DNA of 64,000 nucleotides from Pictodentalium vernedei (lineage: Eukaryota > Mollusca > Scaphopoda > Dentaliida > Dentaliidae). Position 1 is the stretch's first letter; every line of letters starts with the position of its first letter. The position numbers and the translations under genes were made by a program. The stretch spans positions 533,718,971-533,782,970 of the forward strand of contig CM062297.1 in assembly GCA_031216915.1 (NCBI GenBank), read 5' to 3'. The notes below the pieces were generated by a model. The model was not told where the DNA came from. It ran no database searches and worked only from the letters and a program-made list of their open reading frames with translations. Of this stretch, positions 45,765 through 57,234 are shown one piece after another.

Positions 45765-46025
45765 GAAAGGTATCAGGTTGAGTCCTGATGTGAGTCATCT
45801 GCATTGTGTCTTTTAGCAGGACACTTTATTCCAATTGCTCAAGTGGGTGCATGGTGGTGCAGTGTGCATAGGCCCAGAATGTTGATGATACACATGCCTT
45901 TAACTATTGCTGACCTGGCTTGTTCCATGTTAATAGTTGAAGAGTCTTACAGTTACTCACCACTACTTGGTGGTTCTCTTCAGGTACCTTGGCATCTTCT
46001 ACTCATAAATCACTGTGACATGGCC
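45765..46025 (+). mobile_element. tRNA-SINE family 1 copy, truncated at the LINE boundary
   Basis: 'caggttgagtcctgatg' is a decayed B box. The body motifs 'ctgcattgtgtcttttagca', 'ggtggtgcagtgtgca' and 'tggttctcttcaggtacc' match the other copies. It ends about where the minus-strand LINE fragment begins. Confidence 0.6.
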
Positions 46026-47326
46026 CCATACTCTAGTACTGGGCGTATATATGATTTGTAAAGCTTGAGGAGAACTTCTTTATTGGCTCCCCAATTTTTA
46101 CCTCTAATCATTTTCAGGAAATTGATGCGTTTAGTGGCTTTGACAGTGACTGAGTTTACGTGATTGTTTAGATTGAGACTGCTATCCAGGGTGAATCCCA
46201 GAAACACTAGCTTCAAGTTTATGGTCATAAAGGTTAAGCTCAATATTAGGGACATGTTTTTTCCTTTGCTTTTTATACAATGTGATTCTTTGTGTTTTCG
46301 CAGCATTTAGCATGATGTGCCACAGAGCGCACCAGTCTTGAATGTCACAGATGGTATCCTGCAGGCGGTTTTGTATTATGTTTCGAGACTTACTGGCCAT
46401 CCACATTCCTTTGTCGTCTGAGAATTGAGATAGTTCAACATGGTTCTTCCCTACTTTGTCAGTGTCATTCACAAATATTATAAATAGAAGCGGGCCAAGG
46501 ACCAAACCCTGTGGAGTGCCTGCTTCGAGTTTTACCTCGTCCGACACCTCGCGGTTGACCCTCACTTTGACTTTCCGATCAGATAAAAATGATGATATGA
46601 TCCTTAGAATTTTGGTAGGTGGCCCCATTTTAGCTAGTTTGTATCTCATGCCATTGTGCCAGACAGAGTCAAACGCATTTTCTACGTCGAGTAATAGCTC
46701 GGTTCCTATTTCATTTTGACTGAACACTGTTTTCATATAATCTACCAGTCTATAAACATGCTCGATTCCCTCTCTTTGGCTTCTGTATGCCCTTTGCCAC
46801 GTATTGAAAAAGCTGATTGATTCGAGATAGCTGCGGAGTCTAGTCGTGAGAATCCATTTGAAAATTTTTCCAGTACAGCTGAGTAGGCTGATTGGGCCGT
46901 AATTTGCTGGGTTGCTCAAGTCCTTATCGGGTTTGGGTTTCATGACTCCTGTAGCTGCTTTCCACCATTTTCGGAAGTATCCACTAGAGAGACAGCAGTT
47001 TAGAAATTAGTGAGTCTACCGAAAAAAGTATTGGGATATTGTTTCAGGATTTTATATGAGACCTCATCCCCTCCTGGTGAAGAAGAAGACTTACATTTTT
47101 TAATTGTGTTAGCCACTTCTTGGCTTATCGGTTCCGTAAGTTCATGGCCATCTCCGTCCTCAAGCATTTGGCTGAAGTTGGCATCATTAAACGTTGTCTT
47201 ATTGTCGTGAACAAATTTGTTTACTTTTTCTTTGAACTCATCATCAAACCTATCGCCCTCATGGGGGCGATGATATTTCTTAAGAAGCTCTGCGAAGGTG
47301 CCAGCCTTCACGTTTGATTCAGTCAC
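46016..47326 (-). pseudogene. LINE (Jockey/CR1/I-like non-LTR) reverse transcriptase fragment
   Basis: Minus strand. From high to low coordinate: an N-terminal piece with 'EVANTIKKCKSSSSPGGDEV' (47000-47326); an RT frame of 253 codons (46182-46943) carrying 'NYGPISLLSCTGKIFKWIL', 'LLLDVENAFDSVWHNGM' (motif A), 'AGTPQGLVLGPLLFIIF' (motif B) and 'FSDD' where FADD is usual (motif C); and a C-terminal piece with 'LVFLGFTLDSSLNLNNHV' and 'YKSYIRPVLEYG' in another frame (46010-46306). At least two frame changes separate the pieces. The endonuclease and 3' end are absent. A non-LTR retrotransposon copies RNA into nicked DNA; this copy cannot. Clade assignment is by motif style only. Confidence 0.8.
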
Positions 47327-47329
47327 TGC

Positions 47330-47810
47330 CTAGCCCAAGTTTTATACATATTGTCGGAAAAGCCATACAAATATCATCAGCAGACTTTAAAGACATTTAT
47401 TTTGTGTGTGACTGTGTTGTCAACACAGCCACATGCGATTATTATAATAAAGAAAACAAACAGAACCTCTGATCGATTGAGTAGTTGTTTAATAATTGTG
47501 TACACAATAATTTGTAATTTCTGCATCTTGTATAGATTCTTGTATGGATTCACCCCCCCAAGCTGTCTTCAAAAATAACCTGACACAGTAGAAAGCAATT
47601 ACAATTCAGTTGGTAAAAATATACATTTAACATGCCCTGGTTCATGTATAAATTATTCAGCCTGTTGTGGGCGTGTTTTTGGAATAATTGACAAGTAAGG
47701 TGCATGTTGTCAAGTTTGTGGATTTTATTCAGCCAAGTGAATTTTTGAAAATAAAAAGATCATTTTTGCTTCAGAATGAATTTTATTTTAATAAAATAAA
47801 ACCACTTACC
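47330..47810. other. Non-coding DNA
   Basis: AT-rich. No features recognised. Confidence 0.35.
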
Positions 47811-47996
47811 TCATTTTGACATCTCAAGGCATTCAACAATCAATTTCTTGAACGTTAGATGGAAAAGGAAATTTGCACTGTTTTCCAGCTTCCAGGTAAT
47901 GACAACACATTGTTGCTCACCTAATTTCATTTCAAATTCACCTGTGAACTGGCAGACTTTTACAGTTTTCAAAATTGGGGGAGTGGGCATAAACAC
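47811..47996 (-). CDS. Unrecognised minus-strand 61-codon frame
   Basis: Reads MFMPTPPILKTVKVCQFTGE, FEMKLGEQQCVVITWKLENS, ANFLFHLTFKKLIVECLEMS K. The composition looks protein-like (mixed polar and aromatic residues, not low complexity), and a good donor ('gaggtaagtgg') follows the stop by a few bases on the minus strand. It could be an exon of an unknown gene, a piece of an old element or chance. I do not recognise a family. Confidence 0.2.
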   Translation of the reverse strand: MFMPTPPILKTVKVCQFTGEFEMKLGEQQCVVITWKLENSANFLFHLTFKKLIVECLEMSK

Positions 47997-48019
47997 GGAG
48001 AGGGCACCTTGTTTTCGAA

Positions 48020-48064
48020 ATGCAGAAAGTTGAGGGGGTGGGGGGGGGTGGGGGGGGGTGGGTG
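48020..48064. repeat. G-rich tract ('gggtggggggg' repeats)
   Basis: About 45 bp, almost entirely G with single T interruptions, capable of G-quadruplex folding on the plus strand. A SINE-tail-like 'atgaccctggctgatgaaaatg' and AATA repeats follow at 48110-48195. Confidence 0.7.
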
Positions 48065-48730
48065 GGCTTAATCACGAATATGGGCTTCGACACAGGTCAG
48101 TACGGTATATGACCCTGGCTGATGAAAATGCTGAACACCATAAATAAATAATAAATAAGTGAATAAATAATGAATTAATTACATAAATAAATAATTTTGT
48201 TTTAGTTTTGGCATGCATTATGGGAAACTGAAACTTGATTTAAAGCAAGTGACATGATAACTTGAGTTAAGTCTGCATTGAAACCTGAATGCAATATATT
48301 CCAATAAGACTAAAATCCTCGTCCTCTGTTTGGATGAGAGGTCACATAGTTTATTCTATGTTTACGGCTCCAGTAGCATAATATATAATGATGTCAACAT
48401 GCGAAATATTTGAAATGAGGTTGCCCATTTCGCAGTTATTCCATCAGTGGGGTAACTTACAAACCACTTCATATTTCTAGATTTTTCTCTTGTGCAACAG
48501 TCGATGTTCCAAGTGAAGTATTGTTTAAAGTACAAATCTGTTTATGATTTTAAGTATGATGGAGTGACCTCGACCTTTATCTGTTTTAATGACTATTTGT
48601 CCAGTAATGTTGTGGAGTTCACGGGAGGTTTATTTACTGAAACTTGTTATTGTTAAAAGTTTGCCAAGTTTATTTCACAATGCCGGGTTTTGGCTATGGG
48701 TAGAGTCTTATTGGAACAAAAAGGCTATAA

Positions 48731-48860
48731 TGATGAATTGATGGTAGCATGGTCTGAGGTTTGGGGCTCAGAGCGTGTGTTCAAACTTGATGCTTTGCAT
48801 TTTGCTTGAACATAAGCTCTGAGCTACAAACATCAGACCATGTTACCGTCAGTTCATCAC
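48731..48860. repeat. Long hairpin, MITE-like
   Basis: 'tgatgaattgatggtagcatggtctga' pairs with 'cagaccatgttaccgtcagttcatca', and 'ggctcagagc' with 'gctctgagct'; the loop is about 40 bp. Non-coding. Confidence 0.6.
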
Positions 48861-50384
48861 AATAATTTATAATGTTGCATTGTTTATTTGAGTCAGTGAC
48901 TATCATTAAATAGTCATGAAAACAAAGGTCAGTTTCAATTTAAACTTCAATGAGTGTCAGACCTCACAACAGAAAGACAAGCAAATACTTGGGCCCACAC
49001 AATTTTTGTGGGAAATCAAAATATAATGAGTACCTGATGATTTGTCCAGGAATTTGAGCATGTAATGGACAAAACCCATTTGCTGACTAATCCCCCTTAC
49101 ACCTCCCCCACCCCCTGTGGTTCCACTTACATGCATATTTTAATATGTTATTCTTCAGAAGATTTTGAGATCACTTTGGAAAATTGAATAAAACAATGAA
49201 ATTATAAATACATGGCCTGGATATTGTGTCCTCATTCCATTTACTCATGGAAAGATTGTTCAGAATTCCATGATTCAGTGCATAAGATCAAGAGGTAAGG
49301 ATCTTGGCAACCATTAACTGGTAGAGTGTTAAATTATTTTTGATCATCAAAATTTGTTCACATGTCTTTGCCTTAACTACAGTTTATGGGAGCGTGCAAA
49401 TAGGCAGTATCTGATAAACTGACACAAATCAAATCCTACAAAATTTTGCTTCAAAGTAAATGTGTATCATTATGCTGATAAAGCCATGATTGAATTGATA
49501 AGGCCAAATTCTTCATGTGGAATATTCCTGCATGGAAGAAATGTACCCTATTTTGGTCCTACAAGGCAGATATTCCTCCAATTGTCTGCACACTGTCCTC
49601 ATTCCCAACATATGAAGACAAATCCATGGTAAAGGTATAAGTAAGATACATGTGTGAGGATGATCCTTCAGAGAACATAACAACCAAAAGTGGTCAGGCA
49701 CCATGAAATACAAATGTTTCAGTATCAGATAAGTCGATAACAAAAACAAGAACAAATATTAAAAACTGTGCATGTTGATGGGAAGAATTGTAAAACTGAT
49801 ATGGCCTAAATAAGTGAGAAATCTATTTCTCGGGCCCTTCTGCATGGTCATTTTGGCTGCCGCATGCTTTCTTTTTATAACCAATGCAAACTTAAAAAAA
49901 TAAAAATTAAATGGTTTATGTCTGATAGTTTACCTAAGTTAATAAAATTTATAAATTTGTCTCTTGAGTGCAACAAATCATTGCAAAGCCTTCTTGCACT
50001 CAAGGGATGAAATACACCACCACCCATGCAGTTCTGTAGATTATGAGGCATAAAACATAAAGCAATCCAAGAACATGAACTTTTGATGGCAAAGAAGTAA
50101 TTACAAAAATAAAAAATAAAATAAAAAACTAACCCGCCCACATGCAATTTAAAAAAAAATGGCCTCAGAAACAGAAGATCTACACTTTGTGAGGCCTAAA
50201 TGAATTGCATTAGCATTATTGTAATGGAATGGAATGCCGCACAGTTTCAATGAATTAATACATTGAGAACTGATCAGTGTTAAATGGTTAATTGTAGGTG
50301 GAAGTTTGGGTCTGATTGATTGTAGTATTTGGAAATGTCATGGTAGTCAACTTTAACATCATCATTTGTCCCACTGTCTTTCAG
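48861..50384. other. AT-rich non-coding DNA
   Basis: A decayed copy of the 'ttaactggtagag...cttt.cc.taa' family at about 49315-49430. Nothing else recognised. Confidence 0.35.
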
Positions 50385-50441
50385 GAACATGTTCATTCAG
50401 CTCTGTGGGGATATCTTGAAAAGAAATACTTGAAGGTTTAA
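50385..50441 (+). CDS. Weak candidate alternative terminal exon of the calcium channel
   Basis: After a fair polypyrimidine tract and 'tctttcag', frame 0 (the phase left by the IVS6 exon) reads EHVHSALWGYLEKKYLKV and then TAA, giving a short 18-residue tail. The first residue, Glu, agrees with the Glu that opens the usual post-S6 exon, but nothing after it resembles the known 'ESNKEA' helix. There is no obvious AATAAA within 300 bp. The chance of such a short open stretch is high. I list it only because no conventional C-terminal exon is visible. Confidence 0.15.
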   Translation, partial: EHVHSALWGYLEKKYLKV

Positions 50442-50929
50442 AGCATTTCATTCTTAGTGCATGATGTGTGATCCTAGTCAACTAACATCAGATTAACTGG
50501 TAGTATATGTACCACTGTGTACACAAACATTATGAAAAAAACTCAGATTAATGAAAAAAAATACAAATAGCAACATTTTCACAAGCACTGAAATCCCATA
50601 AATGTTTAACATTAACTATTGTACAAACAAGGAACTGAAAATTATTCTTTCAACAATGATGAAAGTCTTCAGAGACTTAAATGTGAACTTTTTTAGTTTT
50701 AAGGTAAGTTCTACCCTTTCCATCTGCATAAGTTTTTAAAATTATTTTACTTGTCTGATATACAGATTACCTAACAAAATAAGGCTCTGTTAATTAATGC
50801 TTTATTTTACATCCATCACGTGCATTCAGGCCTGGAGCTAGGATCTCAGATTTTTCTGACAGTGTTTCCAGGACAATAACCATTGGTACAAACTTGATAC
50901 CTAACTCAATATACTTCTTTAAAACTATA

Positions 50930-52130
50930 ATAAATGAAACAGATTGGAAACGCTTGTTTATTATTTTTATTTTAAAGATTTACTTTTGTTTAACCAGTCT
51001 AAAGTGGGCAACAAAGGTGTAAATGATTGGTTAAACTTGATTTTATTCTTTTGTTGAGGTTATGATATAGCTGTAGATGCTGGAAATTACCTTAAACAAC
51101 AGTGAAACACACAATAAACAATTGAGTAACCCTGTTAAGTGCATATAACTTTCACACATCAAACCATTCACATACTTTCAGTACAAATTTTACCTGTTAA
51201 TTTCATATAGGTTATAGAGTAAACTAAAGTTAAAAGAAAAGAATTACTCTGGCAGGCTTGGCATTCTTAAAAATGCAGAAGGGCTAAAAATCACTCCCCT
51301 CGCATGTCCAAGGGGAGCGATTAGCTCTCCTCTCTCTTACAAAAGCTAAAAGTGGCAAAATGAAGTTTTATTATTAATGAATTCTGCCTTGTGAGCTTTG
51401 TATATTTTATTTGGTGCTGCTAACAAGGTAGTCTCTCTGAGATGGCTACATTCCCTCTCCCACACTCCAGGCCTTGGCAAGGACCAGATGTGTGGGAGGA
51501 GCATGTGGCCATCTTACAAAGATCACTAACATAGTAGAAATCTGAAAAGTTGTGGGTTTTAGGAATAGGCTGTTATGGTAATCATTATTTTCTAAGGCCA
51601 GGAGGGCTAGTTTTCGCCCTCCTTAATTTTTTTAAGGTGGGCCATAGACAAGCAAATAAATTGCTCTCCTGAAAATGCCAGGCCTGCTCTGACAACCACA
51701 GACTTCCCTATGTTTATAGATTTATTCAGCCTTAGTACATCCAATATAAACATTTAGTCTATTCTATCTTATTTGGCAGAGCTTTATGACATTGGTTAAA
51801 CAAGATATAATAGAATAAATGCTCTGTTAATCAATAAATACAGAAAAATGCCCAAACAGCTATTAATTGAATACTCCTTTTAATTGAATATTATTCATTT
51901 AAATTTTTAACGTGTATTGGTATATTCAATTAACAAGGTTTCACTCTATAATAAGACCCAGTACCCAATGCTTGGGAGACAAATCCTCTAAAGATGGCAT
52001 ATAAATTATATAAATATATAATTAAAAATTTGATTAGATAAACCTGAATATCTCCTCATACTTCCATCACAGTATAACTATGGCTGCTGAAAGTGACTTT
52101 GAATACCATTAAATAATAGTAAACTCGAAC
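50930..52130. repeat. Two copies of family R and nearby decayed repeats
   Basis: Family R motifs 'gattggttaaacttgat' and 'gaggttatgatatagct' (about 51025-51080), and 'ataagacccagtacccaatg' with 'acagtataactatggctgct' (about 51950-52090). Between them (51270-51345) is a short inverted repeat 'aatcactcccctcgc' / 'ggggagcgatt'. Confidence 0.45.
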
Positions 52131-52189
52131 TGCATTGCTTGTTTGAATTCATGTCTACAACTTTTATATTGATCCACCTTTACCACTAG

Positions 52190-52372
52190 CCCAGACGTGC
52201 TAGCGAGCTAGATTTATTCTAAAGAATTCTGGCCAAACATTTCATTTTGAAATCCCCCAAATTAAGCTAGAGTAACAAAAGTGAAAAAGTCCTGTATGGT
52301 ACTCCATACATGATGTCTGTACATGCACAGAGATCCAGGAAGTGCCATCCATTCCCACCAGTAACCATTTTT
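52190..52372. repeat. Family S dispersed repeat, copy 2
   Basis: 'aaagtcctgtatggtactccata', 'gtacatgcacaga' and 'ccaggaagtgc' match 23890-23990. Cassette E starts immediately after it. Confidence 0.5.
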
Positions 52373-53520
52373 AAGCTTAACTTGACAAAGTCAAGATATT
52401 GCCATCACGTGTGCGGAAGTCTGTTAGTCTGTGAGTCTATTTGTCTATGAGTCTGTTCACATTTTCCTTTAGTACAGGCTACACCCCATAGTTCTTGTCT
52501 GATCGTCACGAAATTTCATATGCAAGTTGAGATGAGAACGTCCCCTTTTGGTTGCGATTGGTTAACTGTGATGGGTGCCCGAGCCCAAAATCCAAAAACC
52601 TTGGGCACAGTCCACAGGTCATATTTAGTATGGAGGGATTTTATTGTAACTCGGTAGGATGGCTCCATATGATGTCAAGATGAGAATGTCCCCTTTTGGT
52701 TATGATCTGTCAACCGTGATGGCTGCCCAAGCCCAAAACCCAAAAACGTTTAGTACAGTCTACAGGTCGTATTTAATATGGAGGGATTTCATTGTAACTC
52801 GGTAGGATGGCTCCGTATGATGTCTAGATGAGAACTTCCCCATTTGGTCGTGATCTGTCAGCCATGATGGCTGCCTGAGCCCAAAACCCAAACACCTTTA
52901 GCACAGTCTACAGGTGGTATTTATAGAAGGATTTCATTGTAACTTGGTAGGATGACTACATATAATGTCTAGATGAGAACGTCTCCTTTTGGTTGTGATT
53001 GGTCAACTGTGACAGCTACAGGGACCCAAAGCCGAAAACCTTTAGCACAATATACAGGTCATATTTATGGAGGGATTTCATTGTAACTTGGTAGGATGAC
53101 TCCAGATAATGTCTAGATGAGAATGTCCCCTTTGATCGCGATCGTTCAACCATGGTGGCTGCCCAAGCCTGAAGCCTGAAAACCTTTAGCACAGTCTACA
53201 GGCCATATTTATGAAGGGATTTCATTGTAACTTGATAGGGTGACTCGTTTTGGAATAATTTCACTGTAACTTGGTAACTTTGGTTGACATACATTAACTG
53301 TGAGGGTCACATTAACCCACCCCTCAATTCTGTAGTACAGTCTACACCTCATATTATTTTTATTATTGAAAACATAGCACACAGGGAACAGAAATTAACA
53401 TATTCTCAATTATCACAATTCTTGTCATATTTCACAATCCTTTCATAAACAGTGAACATTATCCTCTTCATCAAACACAGCACACTTTCAAGTTAAGCTA
53501 CAGTGTCATTGACACTTTCA
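52373..53520. repeat. Cassette E: ~146-bp units, sister of cassette C
   Basis: The head is 'agcttaacttgacaaagtcaag'; the tail is 'aagttaagctacagtgtcatt'. Units contain 'gatgtctagatgagaacgtcc', 'cccaaaacccaaaaacctt', 'agcacagtctacaggtc' and 'aacttggtaggatg', spaced 144-148 bp (about 52670, 52818, 52963, 53107). Same ends and core family as cassette C. Confidence 0.8.
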
Positions 53521-55412
53521 TTTTGTTTGTTTAGCCTCAGTGTAAGCAGTTGATTGTTTACCTGCTCTCTGAAAATTGATGGCTTCAGATGCTGGATCAA
53601 CCAAGAATGCTTCATGAGAACATTTACAATGATTCAAGGAAGGATAGCAGACAAAACAAATTTTATCAGGACAGTGCTTTCTAAAAATAAATTACTAAGA
53701 AAAGTTTAGAATCTGTGTTACCCTCATTGGGGGCTTTTTCGGATGTATAACTGTTCATTTTTTTTTTTTTATTTAAATATGTCTGCGCAATGTTTTCTTT
53801 CCTGTTCCACCAGCTGTTTCTAAACATTTTGGAATGTTTGATATATTTTACAAAAAAATGTTCATCTTTGTTTGTGAGTCTGAGCCATCATAGTCTGAGG
53901 AAGATGAGTACAACTAATTAGGTGACATATCCCTCAGTGGGGAACTCATGCAAAAGCAACTGTAGTGCTTGCAAAATGAACTTCTGGAAAGAGAATCCAA
54001 CCATAACTGCCCAAAATGGAGTTTGAATGATGACCGTGATGGAGAGACAATGTGGGGATGTTTCTACTGAGCTGGAGTGAAGAGTTGCTTCTATTTGTGA
54101 TATTCTGAATGACCTTCTCCATGACTTTGATGCAAAGATCTGTGTACTTGTGCCAGACTGACTGCTCAGTCCTCGTCTACAATGACTATCATAAGGTAAT
54201 AATATGAATGACAAAAAAGAATATGCCTTTCCACAAGTAGGAGAGATGATCCTGATGAACACAAAATCAGTGATTCTCGGGGTGGACTAATAGTCTCACC
54301 TGCCTTCTGGCTCCATTACCACAAATTCTAAATGCATTTAAAGGGACTTATGCTCTTCTTAGCCATAAGCAGTCAGTAAATCTTTCATATCCTAGAAAGA
54401 TTTGTGTTTCTTGTTATCAAGGTACTTTCTGACAGTTGTTTTTTCTGTTTCGTTGTCTGTTTTAACATTGGACCAGAAATGTTAGTTACTGAATGTAAAC
54501 ACTTCTGGTCAGTGTTCCATTTGTTCTACTTTCCTGGATAAATTGTATTTTCTTCCAGGAAAATGCTCAATGTACCTTATTTACTTACGACATTACGTCA
54601 GCTTTAGCGAGGATATTAGATTCATCTGAGTTTGAAGAAATCACTTTTTCTCCCCTCTCAGAGCTCTAGTCTCACTGTAGAATATCGTCTATACACAAGC
54701 CAGCTCATATTATTGCAATTTGAAACTTATTAACAGTGTTTTGTTTCATCTGTTATGCATCTTTGAATTCTTCAATTGATGCAACTGCTCTTACAGGTAC
54801 AGGTTTTTTCCATGACTGAGTACTCCATATTAAGCTGGTTTCCTTACGGTAATATGTCTGTGTTTAATCTGTGTTACAATAATAAGAAATCATACTACTA
54901 AATGCAGTAGACATGATCTCTGTATCATGTTACATAATGGTCAGTTATCCAGCCTTTCAATTACTGGTCCTTCAACAGGCTCAACCAAATTCAGTCAGTT
55001 ACTTAAGCTTATAGTGCCCCCTTTGTCTACATAGTAGCCACTCGTTACAGGGGCCTCTGAACTGTTGGGTGGGTGGGTGGGTGGGTGGGGGGGATCTGGA
55101 GGGCTCCCGCCCCCCACACTTTTTTTGCCGGGCCATGTGTTTGTATGCATATATTTTAACACAACCAATGACTGGTGAAACAAGTGGCAGATACAGAGCC
55201 TTCCTCATAGTTTTGCCAGCTATGTTTCGTACTGATTCAGTTTCGATGGATTTCAAATCATTTTTTTGCAGTAAGTGGCAGCAAACACTAAAATGTATGC
55301 AGTCTGTTAAAAAATTGGTTAACTGAAATTGATCATAATCTTACAGACATACAAGTACCAAATCCACCCCAAGACAAGATAATCCACAGACAGTATAATT
55401 GCTGTTAATGTC
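53521..55412. other. Non-coding DNA with a GTGGG microsatellite
   Basis: A 'gggtgggtgggtgggt' run lies at 55067-55095. The 114-codon minus frame at 53918-54262 does not resemble a known family. No exons recognised. Confidence 0.35.
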
Positions 55413-55413
55413 T

Positions 55414-55498
55414 GGTAAAGCATACAGGTGAGGTCTATTTATTAGCTTTGGTCGTTACGACCAAAACTGATAAATAGACCTCACCTGTATGCTTTACC
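55414..55498. repeat. 85-bp near-perfect palindrome
   Basis: 42-nt arms with two mismatches and a single-base loop, from 'ggtaaagcatacaggtgagg' to 'cctcacctgtatgctttacc', centred on 'ggtcgttacgacc'. Stand-alone, not part of an element I can define. Confidence 0.9.
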
Positions 55499-56223
55499 GA
55501 TGTTTTTTAATGGCTCTCAAAGTGTGAAATCCTTCAAATCTATCTGAAAAATCTCAAAATATCCACTCGGATGCATGGAAATGGGGGTTTTGAGACCCTG
55601 GAATTTAAAATTTTCGTACCACTGTTGTTTCGGGCCTCCCGATGCGACCACGTCTGGTGAGAGTTATACTGCCTCCGTGGGGTGTGTGTAGTTCCTCCTG
55701 CTCCCACAGGGGGGGGGGGGGGGGGGGGGTCTGTTGTTTCGGGGCCTCCTGACAAGACCACGTCTGGTGAGAGTTATACCCCCTCCGTGGGGGATGTGCA
55801 ATTTTTTAACCGTGGTGGATACTGCGGAAGCTGTTGAGTTGTCTGGTGAAGAGATGCCTGGTTCCAGGACTATGGTCCCTCTCCAGTCGACATCTGAGGC
55901 TGTCACTAGGGTTGTGACTTCTCCTTTGGAGGCCGAGCTCGGTTGCTCTCTCCCCTTTTCCGCCAGTTTCAACAGCTCCCTTCGTTTCTACTCCTACTGC
56001 TGTTCCGTCTACAACGTCATCGGTCACCGTTTCAACCAGCCTCGGCTTATCCCTGCAGGGGCCTGCAGCGATATCTGTAGTGTGGTTGTGGGGTATTGGC
56101 CTCAGCCTTCCCTGACTTCAACCCGGCAATGTCGGAAGTGGCTGCCAACCAACCCTCTGCTGTGGCCTCTCCTCCGCTGAGCACAGCAGTTTTATCACTG
56201 CAGGGGTCTGCAGAGGTGTCTGG

Positions 56224-57203
56224 TAGTGTTGTACGGTTAACCGGTTTTATAAGTCGGTTTTGGTTTTGCTTGAAAACCGAAACCGAAACCGTGTAACTGG
56301 TAAATGAGTACGGTTTCGGTTTTTTCCTAAAATGTCGGGAAGAGATGTTTTCTTTATTCAGTTTGCACTAACAATGTCTGAAATGTCAAGCTTTGTCAGG
56401 AAATAACAGTGTTGTCAATGCACGCCACATTCTGGATGTAAAGGGGTCACTGCAGTATGTCCAGATCACTCGAGAATGATGTATGACAAGTTGTCAATCA
56501 CACATCGTTGACGTAAAAATGGGTTGTGTTTTCTGTGAGAATGACAAAACAGACAGCCAACACGCCTACATTTCACTGATTACAGGAAATACCTTGCGCA
56601 ATTGGCTTCGTTTTTGAACAGGTTTGTCTGACATAGTCAATCAGTTTAATTAAAATTACTTATCTACAATCTGTTGGACAGTGAATAATATCATATCAGA
56701 AAAAGGTCTTGGCATTTCATTGTCGTATTTGAAAATAACATTTGTCACGGGTTTTCCCACCACGTGTTTCGTATGTAGTCTGTTGCCTCCCTTGATGTGC
56801 TTATCCAGGAGAGGTTTTACTGCGGTTCAGTCTTTGGATGTTCCGACCTGAGATGATTTGTCCTGTAGGTTTCAGCCAACTAAAAACACAAAACCGCAAG
56901 TTCTTATTCTGTTTAGTTCAATATATGAAGGGCAAAACATCTTGAACCGAAACGTCCCGAGGCCGAAACGTCCCAAGACCGAATCGTAACGCCTGCATGC
57001 GTTCCGTAATATTGCTGTCAACGTGCCACGGTTGCATTCCCACACAACTAACTTCAAGGGGGCCAACCAAAGGAACAAAACAGCAGAAGAAATAGAAAGT
57101 GGAATGGCAAGAGGCAAACGCAAAAAAGTTACAATATATAACAGTACACCAGTGAATTTGTGAAATCAATTCCGTTGAGCTAAAACCATTGCGTGCGCGA
57201 GGT

Positions 57204-57234
<31 letters not shown>

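Noticed and set aside
53918-54262. 114-codon minus-strand frame
   Set aside because: No recognisable motif, and repeated checks of the six frames gave no transposase or host family; treated as chance.
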